Numbered from the stretch's first letter, positions 1 through 8,639 are shown. The stretch is 64,000 nt of DNA from Pseudomonas sp. URMO17WK12:I2 (GCF_003253735.1 NZ_QKYW01000011.1:62001-126000), one strand, 5' to 3'. Notes: a model not told the origin generated them from the sequence alone. Translations and numbers: made by a program.

Positions 1-1
1 G

Positions 2-79
2 CTGCGCAGCCAGGCCCAGTTGACCGAGCTCAATCGCCGTATCGGGCGTTTACGTGATCAGCTGGGAGCCATGCCATGA
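2..79 (+). CDS. C-terminal end of an upstream gene (partial)
   Basis: The reading frame is open from the window edge and ends at TGA 77-79. It encodes the last 25 residues of a protein, a charged, probably helical tail rich in Gln, Arg and Leu that ends GAMP. The stop overlaps the ATG of the next gene (ATGA), so the two are probably translationally coupled. In Pseudomonas an OmpA-type lipoprotein like the next gene is often preceded by a small DUF4398 protein, and a helical tail fits that. Too little is visible to assign a family. Confidence 0.5.
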   Translation: MRSQAQLTELNRRIGRLRDQLGAMP

Positions 80-885
80 GCGTTCTGCGTTGTGCCGCGC
101 TTGCGCTGGCAGGGCTGACGATGACGGGTTGCGCCGGGCTTGACGCTGAGCATTCGGCCGAACTCGACGCGGCCCGGGCCAGCTTCCAGTCCGTGAAGGA
201 AGATCCGCAAGTGCTGCGCAGCGCACCCAAGGACGTGATTCGCGCTGGCGAGTCCCTGGGCCGTGCCGAGCGGCTTGCAGACTACTGGGGCAGCGCCGAC
301 GACGTCGCCCATTACGCCTACCTGAGTCAGCGCTACAGCGAGATCGCCCGAGAGCATGGCAAGCTTGCTCTGGATCAGGAGCGAGCGGCGCGCCTGGAAC
401 TGGAGCGTCAGCGCCTGCAACTGGCCTTGCGCGAGGCCAAGCTGATCAGCGTGCAGGAGCAGAATGCCTGGCTGGAAGAGCAGATCGTCAACCTGGCCAC
501 GGCGCAAACCGATCGTGGTTTGGTGATGACCCTTGGCGACGTGCTGTTCGATGCCGGCGAAGCGCGCCTCAAGGCCAGCGCCAATCGTACCGTGCTCAAG
601 CTGGTGCAGTTTCTCCAGCTCAACCCGCGGCGCATCGTGCGTATCGAGGGCTACAGTGACAGCAGCGGCAAGCGTGAGGAAAACCTGGCGCTGTCCAGGG
701 CGCGGGCGCAAACCGTCGCCGATGCGCTGACCGACCTGGGTATCGATGCCAAGCGCATCGAGGTGCAGGGCTTTGGCGAAAGCTTCCCGGTGGCGGAAAA
801 CGCCTCGGCCAAGGGCCGGGCGCAGAATCGCCGCGTGGAGATCCTGTTCTCCGATGAGCAGGGACGTTTGGGCGCCACGCGCTGA
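76..885 (+). CDS. OmpA-family outer-membrane lipoprotein with DUF4398-like N-terminus
   Basis: A 269-residue protein that probably tethers the outer membrane to peptidoglycan. Residues 1-19 form a lipoprotein signal ending in a lipobox (LTMTGC), so Cys19 should be lipidated. Residues about 30-140 are alpha-helical and DUF4398-like, with a charged Glu/Arg/Gln-rich helix. Residues about 155-265 form a C-terminal OmpA peptidoglycan-binding domain with the typical GYSDSSG and NRRVEI motifs. The start overlaps the preceding stop (ATGA), and a strong hairpin terminator follows, so this is the last gene of its operon. The domain call is secure, the specific role is not. Confidence 0.85.
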   Translation: MSVLRCAALALAGLTMTGCAGLDAEHSAELDAARASFQSVKEDPQVLRSAPKDVIRAGESLGRAERLADYWGSADDVAHYAYLSQRYSEIAREHGKLALDQERAARLELERQRLQLALREAKLISVQEQNAWLEEQIVNLATAQTDRGLVMTLGDVLFDAGEARLKASANRTVLKLVQFLQLNPRRIVRIEGYSDSSGKREENLALSRARAQTVADALTDLGIDAKRIEVQGFGESFPVAENASAKGRAQNRRVEILFSDEQGRLGATR

Positions 886-898
886 GTCAGCTGCCGCG

Positions 899-934
899 AA
901 ACCCCGCCACTGGATAACAGGGCGGGGTTTTTTA
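899..934 (+). terminator. Rho-independent terminator after the OmpA lipoprotein gene
   Basis: The inverted repeat AACCCCGCC / GGCGGGGTT is separated by a 12-nt loop and followed by TTTTATT. It lies 14 nt after the stop codon and separates the lipoprotein operon from the MocR gene. Confidence 0.85.
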
Positions 935-975
935 TTGCCTGTGAAGTGAGTGTATCGCCCAGATATTTCAGGGGT

Positions 976-1022
976 GTACCGGTACAGAAACATTTGGATC
1001 GAGTACTGTTATGGTTCAGTAC
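976..1022 (+). promoter_or_regulatory. Candidate MocR operator: GTAC-containing palindromes
   Basis: Two inverted repeats lie just upstream of the MocR-type regulator. One is the uninterrupted palindrome GTACCGGTAC (976-985). The other is GTACTG-N8-CAGTAC (1003-1022). The GTAC cores recur about every 14-27 nt, which suits a dimeric winged-helix regulator. MocR proteins often bind repeats next to their own gene, so autoregulation is plausible, but there is no experimental evidence here. Confidence 0.4.
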
Positions 1023-1037
1023 CGGGAAGAGACGGCC

Positions 1038-2468
1038 ATGACCAATCTGTTGCTTTACCAACGTATCGCTCAACAGCTGGCGGATGATATCCGTCGTGGC
1101 GTCTATCAGCCCGGCGAGCGGGTGCCTTCGGTGCGCAAGATGAGCGCGCAGCTCAGCGTCAGCCATGCCACGGTTCTGCAGGCTTACGCCAACCTCGAGG
1201 ATCTCGGGCTGATCCGCGCCCGTCCGCAGTCCGGTTTCTATGTGCACCAGACGCCAGCGCTGACCGCCGATACGCCGGATATCGCCCGGGTCGAGCGGCC
1301 TGGTCTGGTGACGCGCAGCAGCATCATCAACCAGGTGCTCGGCGAAGCGCGTCGCGAGGGCGTGTTCCCGCTCGGCGCCGCGGTGCCCCACGTCGACTAC
1401 CTGCCGGTGCGTGCGTTGCACCAGCAGCTTGCCAAGGTCACGCGCTTCCAGAGCCCGCGGGCGTTCAGTTACATGTTCAGCCCGGGGTTCGAGCCGCTGC
1501 GCCGGCAGGTGGCGATTCGCATGCGCGATGCCGGTGTGCTGGTCGATCCTTCCGAGGTGGTCATCACCCACGGTTGCGTCGATGCCCTGCAGATGAGCCT
1601 GCGGGTGCTGACCCGGCCAGGCGACCTGATCGCCACCGAGTCACCGACCTACTACGGCTTGCTGCAGCTGGCCGATCTCCTGGGCCTGAAGGTCATCGAG
1701 ATTCCCAGCGACCCGACCACCGGGATCAGTGTCGAGGCGTTGCAACTGGCGGCCAGTCAGTGGCCGATCAAGGCGTTGGTGCTCACCGCACGCCTGAGCA
1801 ATCCGCTGGGTGGCACCATTCCCGAGGCCCGGCAGAAACAGCTGTTGCGCCTGGCCAGCGATTTCGATATCCAGATCATCGAAGACGATATCTACGGCGA
1901 GCTGATGTTCGAGCAGGGCCGTACCAAGGCGCTCAAGGCCGGCGACCTGGAGGGGCGCGTGGTGTATTGCTCGAGCTTTTCGAAGACCCTGTCACCCGGC
2001 GTGCGGATCGGCTGGATCATCGCCGGCAAGTACCAGGACGAGGTGCAGCGCCTGCAGATGTTCACCACCCATTCTGCATGCAGCGTCACCCAGATGGCCG
2101 TTGCCGCGTACCTGGAGAACGGCGGCTATGATCGTCACCTGCGGCATATCCGCCAGGAGTACCGCAAGAACCTCAGTGCCTTCCAGCTGGCCATCCAGCA
2201 GTACTTCCCCGAGGGCACGCAGATTACCCGGCCGACCGGCGGCTTCATCCTCTGGGTCAGCCTGCCGGCGCGGGTCAATACCAAAGACCTGCACATCAGT
2301 GCCTTGCAGCAGGGCATCAGCATCGCGCCGGGGTTGATCTTCAGCAACACCGAGCAGTTCAACCACTGCGTGCGCATCAACTGCGGCATCCCGTGGAATC
2401 GCGAGGCCGAGCGCGCGCTGATGACCCTGGGCATGCTGACCACCCAGCTTTGCCAGGAGGCGAGCTGA
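1038..2468 (+). CDS. MocR-family regulator (GntR HTH fused to aminotransferase domain)
   Basis: A 476-residue PLP-dependent transcription factor. The N-terminal 70 residues form a GntR-type winged helix (LADDIRRGVYQPGERVPSVRK is typical of that fold). The rest is a fold-type I aminotransferase domain with the PLP-lysine motif SFSKTLSPGVRIGW and an EDDIYGEL segment. MocR proteins use the aminotransferase domain as a ligand sensor rather than as an enzyme. The ATG at 1038 is chosen because GGGAAGAG lies just upstream. An in-frame ATG at 1011 falls inside a palindrome and is less likely to be used. The target genes are unknown. Confidence 0.85.
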   Translation: MTNLLLYQRIAQQLADDIRRGVYQPGERVPSVRKMSAQLSVSHATVLQAYANLEDLGLIRARPQSGFYVHQTPALTADTPDIARVERPGLVTRSSIINQVLGEARREGVFPLGAAVPHVDYLPVRALHQQLAKVTRFQSPRAFSYMFSPGFEPLRRQVAIRMRDAGVLVDPSEVVITHGCVDALQMSLRVLTRPGDLIATESPTYYGLLQLADLLGLKVIEIPSDPTTGISVEALQLAASQWPIKALVLTARLSNPLGGTIPEARQKQLLRLASDFDIQIIEDDIYGELMFEQGRTKALKAGDLEGRVVYCSSFSKTLSPGVRIGWIIAGKYQDEVQRLQMFTTHSACSVTQMAVAAYLENGGYDRHLRHIRQEYRKNLSAFQLAIQQYFPEGTQITRPTGGFILWVSLPARVNTKDLHISALQQGISIAPGLIFSNTEQFNHCVRINCGIPWNREAERALMTLGMLTTQLCQEAS

Positions 2469-2556
2469 GGCGGCAGATATCGCGCAGGGTTAACCCGAAT
2501 GGCCGATTACCTGCGTCTACTGGATCGAAGCGCTCTTTCGGTCCAGGAGAATCATC

Positions 2557-4215
2557 ATGCCCAGCCTTTCCCCCTTTGTGTCTTACAGCATCGCCGGCAG
2601 CATCGTGCTGTCGCTGGTCGCCTGCAGTGCAGGGCAGAATCCTTCGAACGACTCGGCAGCCAAACCGGCGCCGACCACTGAGGCGATAGAAGCAGGGCCC
2701 GCTATCGTCCCTGCGCCGATGACGACCCGCATGGCCGCGCCAGCTGCACGTGAGTACGCGTATGTACCGCCCGCCGAGGCCAGCCGCGAGCAGTACCAGC
2801 GCCTGGCTGCCAACCCCGTGCAATCGGTTGCCGAGGCGCCGGTGTCGACCTTCAGCATCGACGTCGACACCGGCAGCTACGCCAACGTGCGTCGGTTCCT
2901 GAACGAGGGGCGCTTGCCACCCGCCGAGGCGGTGCGTCTGGAGGAGCTGGTCAACTACTTCCCCTACACCTATCCCTTGCCCACCGGCAACGCGCCGTTC
3001 GGGGTCGGCACCGAGCTGGCTGCAACGCCCTGGAATTCGCAGAGCCGCCTGCTGCGCATCGCCATTAAAGCCTCCGATATGCAGGTTGCCCAGCTGCCGG
3101 CCGCCAACCTGGTATTTCTGGTCGACGTGTCCGGCTCCATGGATCGCCCCGACGGTCTGCCGTTGGTGCAGAGCACCCTGAAGCTGCTGGTCGATCAGTT
3201 GCGTGCCCAGGATCGCGTCTCGCTGGTGGTCTACGCCGGTGACTCCAGCGTGGTGCTGGAGCCAACTGCTGGCTCGCAAAAAGCGCAGATCCGCGCGGCC
3301 ATCGAGCAATTGCGTGCGGGAGGCTCGACAGCCGGCGAGTCGGGCATCCAGCTGGCTTACCAGCAGGCCCAGAAGGGGTTCATCAAGGACGGCATCAACC
3401 GCATCCTGCTGGCCACCGATGGCGACTTCAATGTCGGCATCAGCGACTTCGAGAGCCTCAAGGCGCTGGCTGCCGACAAGCGCAAAAGTGGCATCTCGCT
3501 GACCACCCTGGGCTTTGGCACGGACAACTACAACGATCAGTTGATGGAGCAGCTGGCCGACGCTGGTGATGGCAACTACGCCTACATCGACAACCTGCGC
3601 GAGGCGCGCAAGGTGCTGGTCGAGCAGCTCAGCTCGACCCTGGCCACGGTGGCGCGGGATGTGAAGATCCAGGTCGAGTTCAATCCGGCCCAGGTCAGCG
3701 AGTATCGCCTGCTCGGTTACGAGAATCGCGCTTTGCAGCGCGAGGACTTCAGCAACGACAAGGTCGATGCGGGCGATATCGGCGCCGGGCACAGCGTGAC
3801 CGCGCTTTACGAGATCGTGCCGGTCGGCAACCAGGGTTGGCTGGAGCCGCTGCGCTATCGGCAAGCGGCGCAAACGCCTGTGGTTCAAAGCGAACTGGCC
3901 TGGCTGCGCATCCGTTACAAGACGCCCGAGCAGCACAGCAGTCGTCTGCTGGAGACCGCCATCGAGGCGCCGGCCGCCATCGCGCCAATCGCCAGAGCCA
4001 GCGAGGATCTGCGCTTCGCCGCTGCCGTCGCTGCGTTCGCCCAGCAACTGAGCGGTGGCCGTTACACCGGCCGCTTCGACTGGGCGGCTACCGCGGCACT
4101 GGCGCGGGGCAGCCGTGGCGATGATCCCTTTGGCCTGCGCAACGAGTTCGTGCAACTGGTGGAACTGGCGCAAAGCCTGCAAACTGCCGACTCCCGCAAC
4201 CCTGGAAGCGAGTAA
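2557..4215 (+). CDS. von Willebrand factor A domain lipoprotein (YfbK-like)
   Basis: A 552-residue envelope protein. The N-terminus carries a signal with a lipobox (LSLVAC), so it is probably an outer-membrane or periplasmic lipoprotein. A low-complexity Ala/Pro linker is followed by a conserved block around residues 75-130 (the vWF_A-associated N-terminal region). The vWA domain begins near residue 185 with the MIDAS metal motif DVSGS at 190-194. The C-terminal part matches the DUF3520 type that follows vWA in YfbK-like proteins. An AGGAG Shine-Dalgarno precedes the ATG. The sigma factor gene starts 2 nt after the stop, which indicates an operon. The function is unknown, but the sigma/anti-sigma neighbours suggest a cell-envelope sensing role. 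Confidence 0.8.
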   Translation: MPSLSPFVSYSIAGSIVLSLVACSAGQNPSNDSAAKPAPTTEAIEAGPAIVPAPMTTRMAAPAAREYAYVPPAEASREQYQRLAANPVQSVAEAPVSTFSIDVDTGSYANVRRFLNEGRLPPAEAVRLEELVNYFPYTYPLPTGNAPFGVGTELAATPWNSQSRLLRIAIKASDMQVAQLPAANLVFLVDVSGSMDRPDGLPLVQSTLKLLVDQLRAQDRVSLVVYAGDSSVVLEPTAGSQKAQIRAAIEQLRAGGSTAGESGIQLAYQQAQKGFIKDGINRILLATDGDFNVGISDFESLKALAADKRKSGISLTTLGFGTDNYNDQLMEQLADAGDGNYAYIDNLREARKVLVEQLSSTLATVARDVKIQVEFNPAQVSEYRLLGYENRALQREDFSNDKVDAGDIGAGHSVTALYEIVPVGNQGWLEPLRYRQAAQTPVVQSELAWLRIRYKTPEQHSSRLLETAIEAPAAIAPIARASEDLRFAAAVAAFAQQLSGGRYTGRFDWAATAALARGSRGDDPFGLRNEFVQLVELAQSLQTADSRNPGSE

Positions 4216-4217
4216 GT

Positions 4218-4805
4218 GTGACTGTCCAACCTCCCAGCGCCGAGCCCAGCGACGCCGACCTGTTGCGGCGTTACCGGGCCGGCGAAGCCGCCGCCTTCAC
4301 GCAGCTCTATGAGCGCCATCGCCTGGGGCTGTTTCGCTTCCTGATGGGCCTGTGTGGCGATCAGGCGGTTGCCGAGGAGGTATTCCAGGAAACCTGGATG
4401 AGCCTGATTCGTAGCGAGTCGTTGCAGCGTGAAGCGGCCGTGCTGTTCAAGACCTGGCTGTACCAGATCGCCCGTAATCGCCTGATCGATCACTGGCGCA
4501 AGCAGGGCAGGCATCAGCAGCGCGAGGAGGCGTTCGACGAGCAGTTGCATGATCAGGCCATGGCCGAGCCAGATCCCGAGCGGCAGCTCAGTCTCAGTCA
4601 GGACCAGGCGCGCATCCAGGCGGCGCTTGCCGATTTGCCGGCCGAGCAGCGCGAGGTCTTCCTGTTGCGTGCCCACGGCGACCTGGAGTTGCACGAGATT
4701 GCCGAGCTGACCCGCACGCCGGCAGAAACGGTAAAAAGCCGCCTGCGTTATGCGCTGCAGAAATTGCGCCGCCTGCTCAGCACGGCCGAAGAGGTATCAC
4801 CATGA
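4218..4805 (+). CDS. ECF-type RNA polymerase sigma factor
   Basis: A 195-residue sigma-70 family protein with only regions 2 and 4, as in ECF factors. Region 2 lies at about residues 25-90 (LYERHRLGLFRFL, then WLYQIARNRLIDHWRK). Region 4 lies at about 130-185 (LPAEQREVFLLR, then an HTH ending ETVKSRLRYALQKLR). It starts with GTG 2 nt after the vWA gene, and its stop overlaps the start of the putative anti-sigma gene. Gene order recalls the SbrI/SbrR pair of P. aeruginosa, which affects swarming and biofilm, but orthology was not tested. It does not resemble the iron-starvation sigma PvdS and is far from the siderophore genes. Confidence 0.85.
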   Translation: MTVQPPSAEPSDADLLRRYRAGEAAAFTQLYERHRLGLFRFLMGLCGDQAVAEEVFQETWMSLIRSESLQREAAVLFKTWLYQIARNRLIDHWRKQGRHQQREEAFDEQLHDQAMAEPDPERQLSLSQDQARIQAALADLPAEQREVFLLRAHGDLELHEIAELTRTPAETVKSRLRYALQKLRRLLSTAEEVSP

Positions 4806-5356
4806 ATGATCACGACGAGCCTGTGCTGCGCCACGTCCGTGAGCACAGCCGCGAGCAGCCGGGGGCGGCGCTGGACGCACGGATTCTGGCCGCCGCTGCC
4901 GACGCGGCCTCGACCAGGCGGCGCCAGTCGCAGGGTTTCTGGCCGCGGTTGCGTCACGCGCTGGCGGCTGCCTCGACGCGTGGGCGCTGGTCAGCGGCCT
5001 TTGGTTGCCTGGCGCTGCTGGTCGTGGGGCTCGGCTTGAGCCTGCAAACCCTGGAGCAGCCGCCAACTCGCTACGACGCACCGGCTGCTACGATACAGCG
5101 CCAGGCGCCCATGGCCTTGCAGGCCCCCGCCAGCCCGGCGCCGATGGCCGAGACGAGCGAGGCGCCCAGGACCATGGCACGCATGGCGGCCAAAGCCGCG
5201 CCCCCGCCCGCCGAGGTGCAGGCTGCACTCCGCGAGATTGCCGAGCTGCGTGCGCGTGGCGAGGCAGAGCAGGCACGCAAGCGTATCGAACGCCTGCAGG
5301 CGGAGCATCCGGCGCTGGATATCGAGGCGCAGCTGCGGCGCCTGCCCGAGCGCTGA
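4802..5356 (+). CDS. Putative single-pass anti-sigma factor
   Basis: A 184-residue protein overlapping the ECF sigma gene by 4 nt (ATGA), a layout typical of a sigma and its cognate anti-sigma. Residues 1-60 are cytoplasmic and rich in Arg, Glu and Ala. One transmembrane helix spans about residues 66-82 (LALLVVGLGLSL). The rest is an Ala/Pro-rich periplasmic linker and a charged C-terminal helix with repeated Glu-Ala-Arg. No zinc-binding ZAS motif (HxxxCxxC) is present, so it is not a ZAS-type anti-sigma. The role is inferred from position and topology. Confidence 0.6.
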   Translation: MNDHDEPVLRHVREHSREQPGAALDARILAAAADAASTRRRQSQGFWPRLRHALAAASTRGRWSAAFGCLALLVVGLGLSLQTLEQPPTRYDAPAATIQRQAPMALQAPASPAPMAETSEAPRTMARMAAKAAPPPAEVQAALREIAELRARGEAEQARKRIERLQAEHPALDIEAQLRRLPER

Positions 5357-5464
5357 AGGCGCCTTGGCGACAGGCGGTGTTGCCATTCGGCAGGCTGGCT
5401 GGCGTTATCGTCCAGTCGTTTTAGAATGGGGAACTACCGTTACCCAACCGATGTGAGGATTTCG

Positions 5465-5986
5465 ATGCGCTACCTGTGGTTGCCGCTGTGTCTTGCCGTA
5501 CTGCTCAGTGCCTGTGGCTCCGATGAGCAGGGCAAGGACGTGCCGCGCAAGAACAGTGAGCCGGCGGTGGCTGTCGAACCCGCCAAGCCGGCCCCGCAGC
5601 CTGAGCCGCCAGCTGCGCAGGCCAAGTCGCCGGCCCAGCCACCGGCCGCTGAACCGCAGCCTCAGGCCGCACAGAAACCGGCGCCCGTGGAGCCGAAGAA
5701 GGCTGCCCAGCGTGCCAAGCCCGAGAAGGCCCAGAGCAAAGTGGCGCACACGCCGCCCAAGACCAAGCTGGATCTCAGCCTGCCGCCGGAGCTGGCTGCT
5801 GCACTGGACGCCGAAGACAAGGCCGCCACCGATGGCGCGCCGCCGATCCTGCCGTCTTTCTTCGAGAAGCCAAAATCCGCGCTCAACCCCTTCCAGGTCA
5901 GCGGCAAATTGCTGACTGGCGAACTGGGCTCCGAATACTGGAATGCCGTCGAAGGCGCCGAGCTGCAGTTCGAGTTCCGCCGTTAG
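5465..5986 (+). CDS. Pro/Ala-rich lipoprotein, function unknown
   Basis: The 173-residue product starts at ATG 5465, just after GAGGATTTC, and has a lipobox (LLSAC) with Cys at residue 16. Residues about 25-100 are low-complexity Pro/Ala/Lys/Gln sequence, typical of a flexible spacer in the periplasm. A short conserved-looking C-terminal part (about 110-173) is rich in hydrophobic residues and ends FEFRR. The frame is open further upstream, but the signal peptide fixes the start. It lies about 110 nt after the anti-sigma gene and may belong to the same unit. The family was not recognised. Confidence 0.65.
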   Translation: MRYLWLPLCLAVLLSACGSDEQGKDVPRKNSEPAVAVEPAKPAPQPEPPAAQAKSPAQPPAAEPQPQAAQKPAPVEPKKAAQRAKPEKAQSKVAHTPPKTKLDLSLPPELAAALDAEDKAATDGAPPILPSFFEKPKSALNPFQVSGKLLTGELGSEYWNAVEGAELQFEFRR

Positions 5987-6000
5987 CGGTATCCCGTTGC

Positions 6001-6055
6001 CTAGGGTCTGTTCCCATTTCAGCGCGGCCGTGCGTGAAACGGGAACAGACCCTAG
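6001..6055. repeat. Long inverted repeat / bidirectional hairpin between convergent genes
   Basis: CTAGGGTCTGTTCCC (6001-6015) is repeated as its exact reverse complement at 6041-6055. The stem extends inward through TTTCA/TGAAA with one mismatch. It sits between two convergent genes, and its right arm contains the stop codon of the CPBP protease gene. It could be a bidirectional terminator or a REP/MITE-like dispersed repeat. A genome-wide copy count would distinguish these. Confidence 0.75.
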
Positions 6056-6807
6056 GCGCTGCGCAGCGGGTAGCTCAGCAAGGTGAAATGGATCAGATTG
6101 ACCAGCCCGTGCAGGGCGATCGCCACGCTCAATCGTCCACTGGCCTGCATGGCCAGGCCGTAACCGAGCCCGGCAACCGCGGCGACCACTGCGAAGGTCG
6201 GGCTGAAGGGAATATGCACGGCGCCGAACAGCAGCGCCGTGAGCAATATGCCCGGCCACATTCCTAACCAGCCCACCAGGCGTGTTTGCAGCAAGCCGCG
6301 AAACAGCAGTTCTTCGGCCAATACCGCGACGGCCAGGTTGACCGCCAGCCAGGCGCCGAGCATGTCCGGCCACTTCGGTTGCCAGGCGACGACCCCCAGC
6401 AGCAGCGCAAGGCCCGGTACCGCCAGCAGCGTGACGATGAATATCGACACCACGAACCTGGGCCTTGGGTTCGGCCTCGGTGGCAAGCCCAGCCACCAGG
6501 CGAGCAGGGTGACGCCCACCAGCAATTTGTCCCACGACAACCTCAACAGGTAAGGCGCAGCGTCTGCGCTGATACGCTGTGGCTCGACAATGATCCAAGG
6601 GGCGAAGCCGGGCAGCAGATGGGCCGCCAGCAGCACGCTGGCGATCAGCGTCAGCAGGCTCCACAGCCACTGCGGCAGACGCAACGGCATCATTACCAGG
6701 GTGATGAACAGGCAGCCGAGCAGCAGGCCGATGGGCTGGATATGGCCCATGAGCACGCCCGCCAATAGCGGGCAGCAGGGCAGTAGCAGGCGGGTAAGTA
6801 GCGGCAT
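6052..6807 (-). CDS. CPBP-family intramembrane metalloprotease
   Basis: A 251-residue polytopic membrane protein with six to eight hydrophobic helices. The CPBP (Abi/CAAX-protease) motifs are in the C-terminal half: EELLFRG (motif 1, EExxxR), FGAVH (motif 2, FxxxH) and HGLVN (motif 3, HxxxN), which supply the metal-binding Glu and His residues. Family members cleave membrane-embedded substrates or are linked to bacteriocin immunity, but the substrate here is unknown. The stop codon lies inside the inverted repeat at 6001-6055. Confidence 0.85.
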   Translation of the reverse strand: MPLLTRLLLPCCPLLAGVLMGHIQPIGLLLGCLFITLVMMPLRLPQWLWSLLTLIASVLLAAHLLPGFAPWIIVEPQRISADAAPYLLRLSWDKLLVGVTLLAWWLGLPPRPNPRPRFVVSIFIVTLLAVPGLALLLGVVAWQPKWPDMLGAWLAVNLAVAVLAEELLFRGLLQTRLVGWLGMWPGILLTALLFGAVHIPFSPTFAVVAAVAGLGYGLAMQASGRLSVAIALHGLVNLIHFTLLSYPLRSA

Positions 6808-6867
6808 TGCGCCTCCTGGGTGGAGGCGCAGTCTACGCTGTAGCGGGATCAGCTTGGAGCAAGGTGA

Positions 6868-7035
6868 TCAGCGATCTTGCGCGTCCTTGGCGTTTTGCTC
6901 GATTTCGCGCTCGTGAATGCGCTTGAGCTGCTCTTCGCTGAGCGGCAGCTTCTTGGCGCTGTCTCGCAGCATCAGCAGGCCGCCGACGATGGAGCCGATC
7001 GCCACAATCAGGATCAACCAGGCATACCAGGGCAT
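6868..7035 (-). CDS. Small DUF2897-like membrane protein (55 aa)
   Basis: This short gene encodes 55 residues starting MPWYAWLILIVAIGSIVGG. One transmembrane helix (about residues 4-23) is followed by a highly charged cytoplasmic tail rich in Glu, Lys, Gln and Arg. Sequence and size match the DUF2897 proteins common in Pseudomonas, whose function is unknown. The start codon is the ATG read from 7035 downward, preceded by GGAGTC. Confidence 0.75.
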   Translation of the reverse strand: MPWYAWLILIVAIGSIVGGLLMLRDSAKKLPLSEEQLKRIHEREIEQNAKDAQDR

Positions 7036-7139
7036 GTGCGACTCCTTCTATCGAGTGATGGGCCTCGCTTCGATCAGCGCATGGAGGCCCTGTGCTGAAG
7101 ACCTTTCGCCGGTCCGCTTGGTTCAGGTTAACGCGCCGT

Positions 7140-8486
7140 TCAGCGGCGCACCTGCTTGAGCGTTTCGGCGATCATGAACGCCAGTTCCAGCGACTGATCG
7201 GCGTTCATGCGTGGGTCGCAATGGGTGTGATAACGGTCCGACAGCCCGGCCTCGGTGATTGGTTTGGCGCCACCGATGCACTCGGTCACGTCCTGGCCGG
7301 TCATCTCGATATGGATGCCGCCCGCATAGCTGCCCTCGGCATGATGCACGGCGAAGAACTGCCGCACCTCGGCGAGAATCTGCGCGAAGTCGCGGGTCTT
7401 GTAGCCGCTCGATGCCTTGATGGTGTTGCCGTGCATCGGGTCGCTGCTCCACAGCACCTGACGGCCTTCGCGCTGCACGGTGCGGATCAGCCGGGGCAGG
7501 CCGGCTTCGACCTTGTCGGCACCCATGCGCACGATCAGGTTGAGGCGACCCGGATCGTTGTCCGGGTTGAGGATGTCGATCAGGCGGATCAGGTCCTCGT
7601 CGGTCATGCTCGGGCCAACCTTGACGCCAACCGGGTTGCCCACGCCGCGCAGGAATTCAACATGGGCGCCGTCCACCTGGCGGGTGCGGTCGCCGATCCA
7701 CAGCATGTGTGCCGAGCAGTCGTAGAAGCCGCCAGTCAGGCTGTCGCGGCGCACGAAGGCTTCTTCGTAGTTCAGCAGCAGCGCTTCGTGGGCGGTGAAG
7801 AAGCTGGTCTCGCGCACCTGGGCCGCGCCGTCCATGCCGCAGGCGCGCATGAAGGCCAGGGTCTCGTCGATGCGGTCGGCCAGCTGATGGTATTTCTGCG
7901 CCAGGGCCGAGTTGGCGATGAAATCCAGGTTCCACCGGTGCACCTGATGCAGGTCGGCGAAGCCGCCCTGGGCGAAGGCACGCAGCAGGTTCAGCGAGGC
8001 GGTGGATTGGTGATAGGCCTGCAGCAGGCGTTGCGGGTCAGGCGCGCGACTGGCCGCATCGAAGCCGATGCCGTTGACGATATCGCCGCGGTAGGCGGGC
8101 AGGGTGATGCCATCGATGGTTTCATCATTGGCCGAGCGTGGCTTGGCGAACTGGCCGGCCATGCGCCCGATCTTCACCACCGGGCAGCCGGCCGCGAAGG
8201 TCATGACGATGGCCATCTGCAGCAGCACCTTGAAGGTGTCGCGGATCTTCGCCGCACTGAACTCGGCGAAGCTCTCGGCGCAGTCGCCGCCTTGCAGCAG
8301 GAAGGCGCGGCCCTGGGTCACTTCGGCAAACTGCTTGCGCAGTTCGCGCGCCTCACCGGCGAATACCAGAGGCGGGAAGCTGGCCAGGGTCTGCTCGACC
8401 TGGGCCAGCTTCGCAGCGTCCGGATAGACGGGTTGTTGCTGGATCGACTTGTTTCTCCAGCTATCGGGGCTCCAGGGCTGACTCAT
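7140..8486 (-). CDS. Class II 3-deoxy-7-phosphoheptulonate (DAHP) synthase
   Basis: The product catalyses the first step of the shikimate pathway: phosphoenolpyruvate plus erythrose 4-phosphate gives DAHP. The 448-residue size and the GGDCAESF (metal-binding Cys), VGPSMTDEDL and DPMHGNT motifs define the plant-like class II enzyme, unrelated in sequence to AroF/G/H. The start is placed at the ATG read from 8486 (MSQPWSPDSW). In-frame codons further upstream give a non-homologous extension. The gene is divergent from the spermidine-synthase-like gene. The pathway also feeds chorismate to PabB encoded nearby, though that gene is not in the same operon. Confidence 0.92.
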   Translation of the reverse strand: MSQPWSPDSWRNKSIQQQPVYPDAAKLAQVEQTLASFPPLVFAGEARELRKQFAEVTQGRAFLLQGGDCAESFAEFSAAKIRDTFKVLLQMAIVMTFAAGCPVVKIGRMAGQFAKPRSANDETIDGITLPAYRGDIVNGIGFDAASRAPDPQRLLQAYHQSTASLNLLRAFAQGGFADLHQVHRWNLDFIANSALAQKYHQLADRIDETLAFMRACGMDGAAQVRETSFFTAHEALLLNYEEAFVRRDSLTGGFYDCSAHMLWIGDRTRQVDGAHVEFLRGVGNPVGVKVGPSMTDEDLIRLIDILNPDNDPGRLNLIVRMGADKVEAGLPRLIRTVQREGRQVLWSSDPMHGNTIKASSGYKTRDFAQILAEVRQFFAVHHAEGSYAGGIHIEMTGQDVTECIGGAKPITEAGLSDRYHTHCDPRMNADQSLELAFMIAETLKQVRR

Positions 8487-8639
8487 GACGGCATCTCTTG
8501 TTGGTGATGGGCCATGGTAACCGATCACCCCGTGCCGTATTGCATGGGCGCGCGCGGTAGTGGCGGGCATTTAGCGCGTGACCTGGGGGCGCCGCATCAC
8601 CGACAATCGCCAGCAGCCCGGCCTGAACCGGGGAAGGCG

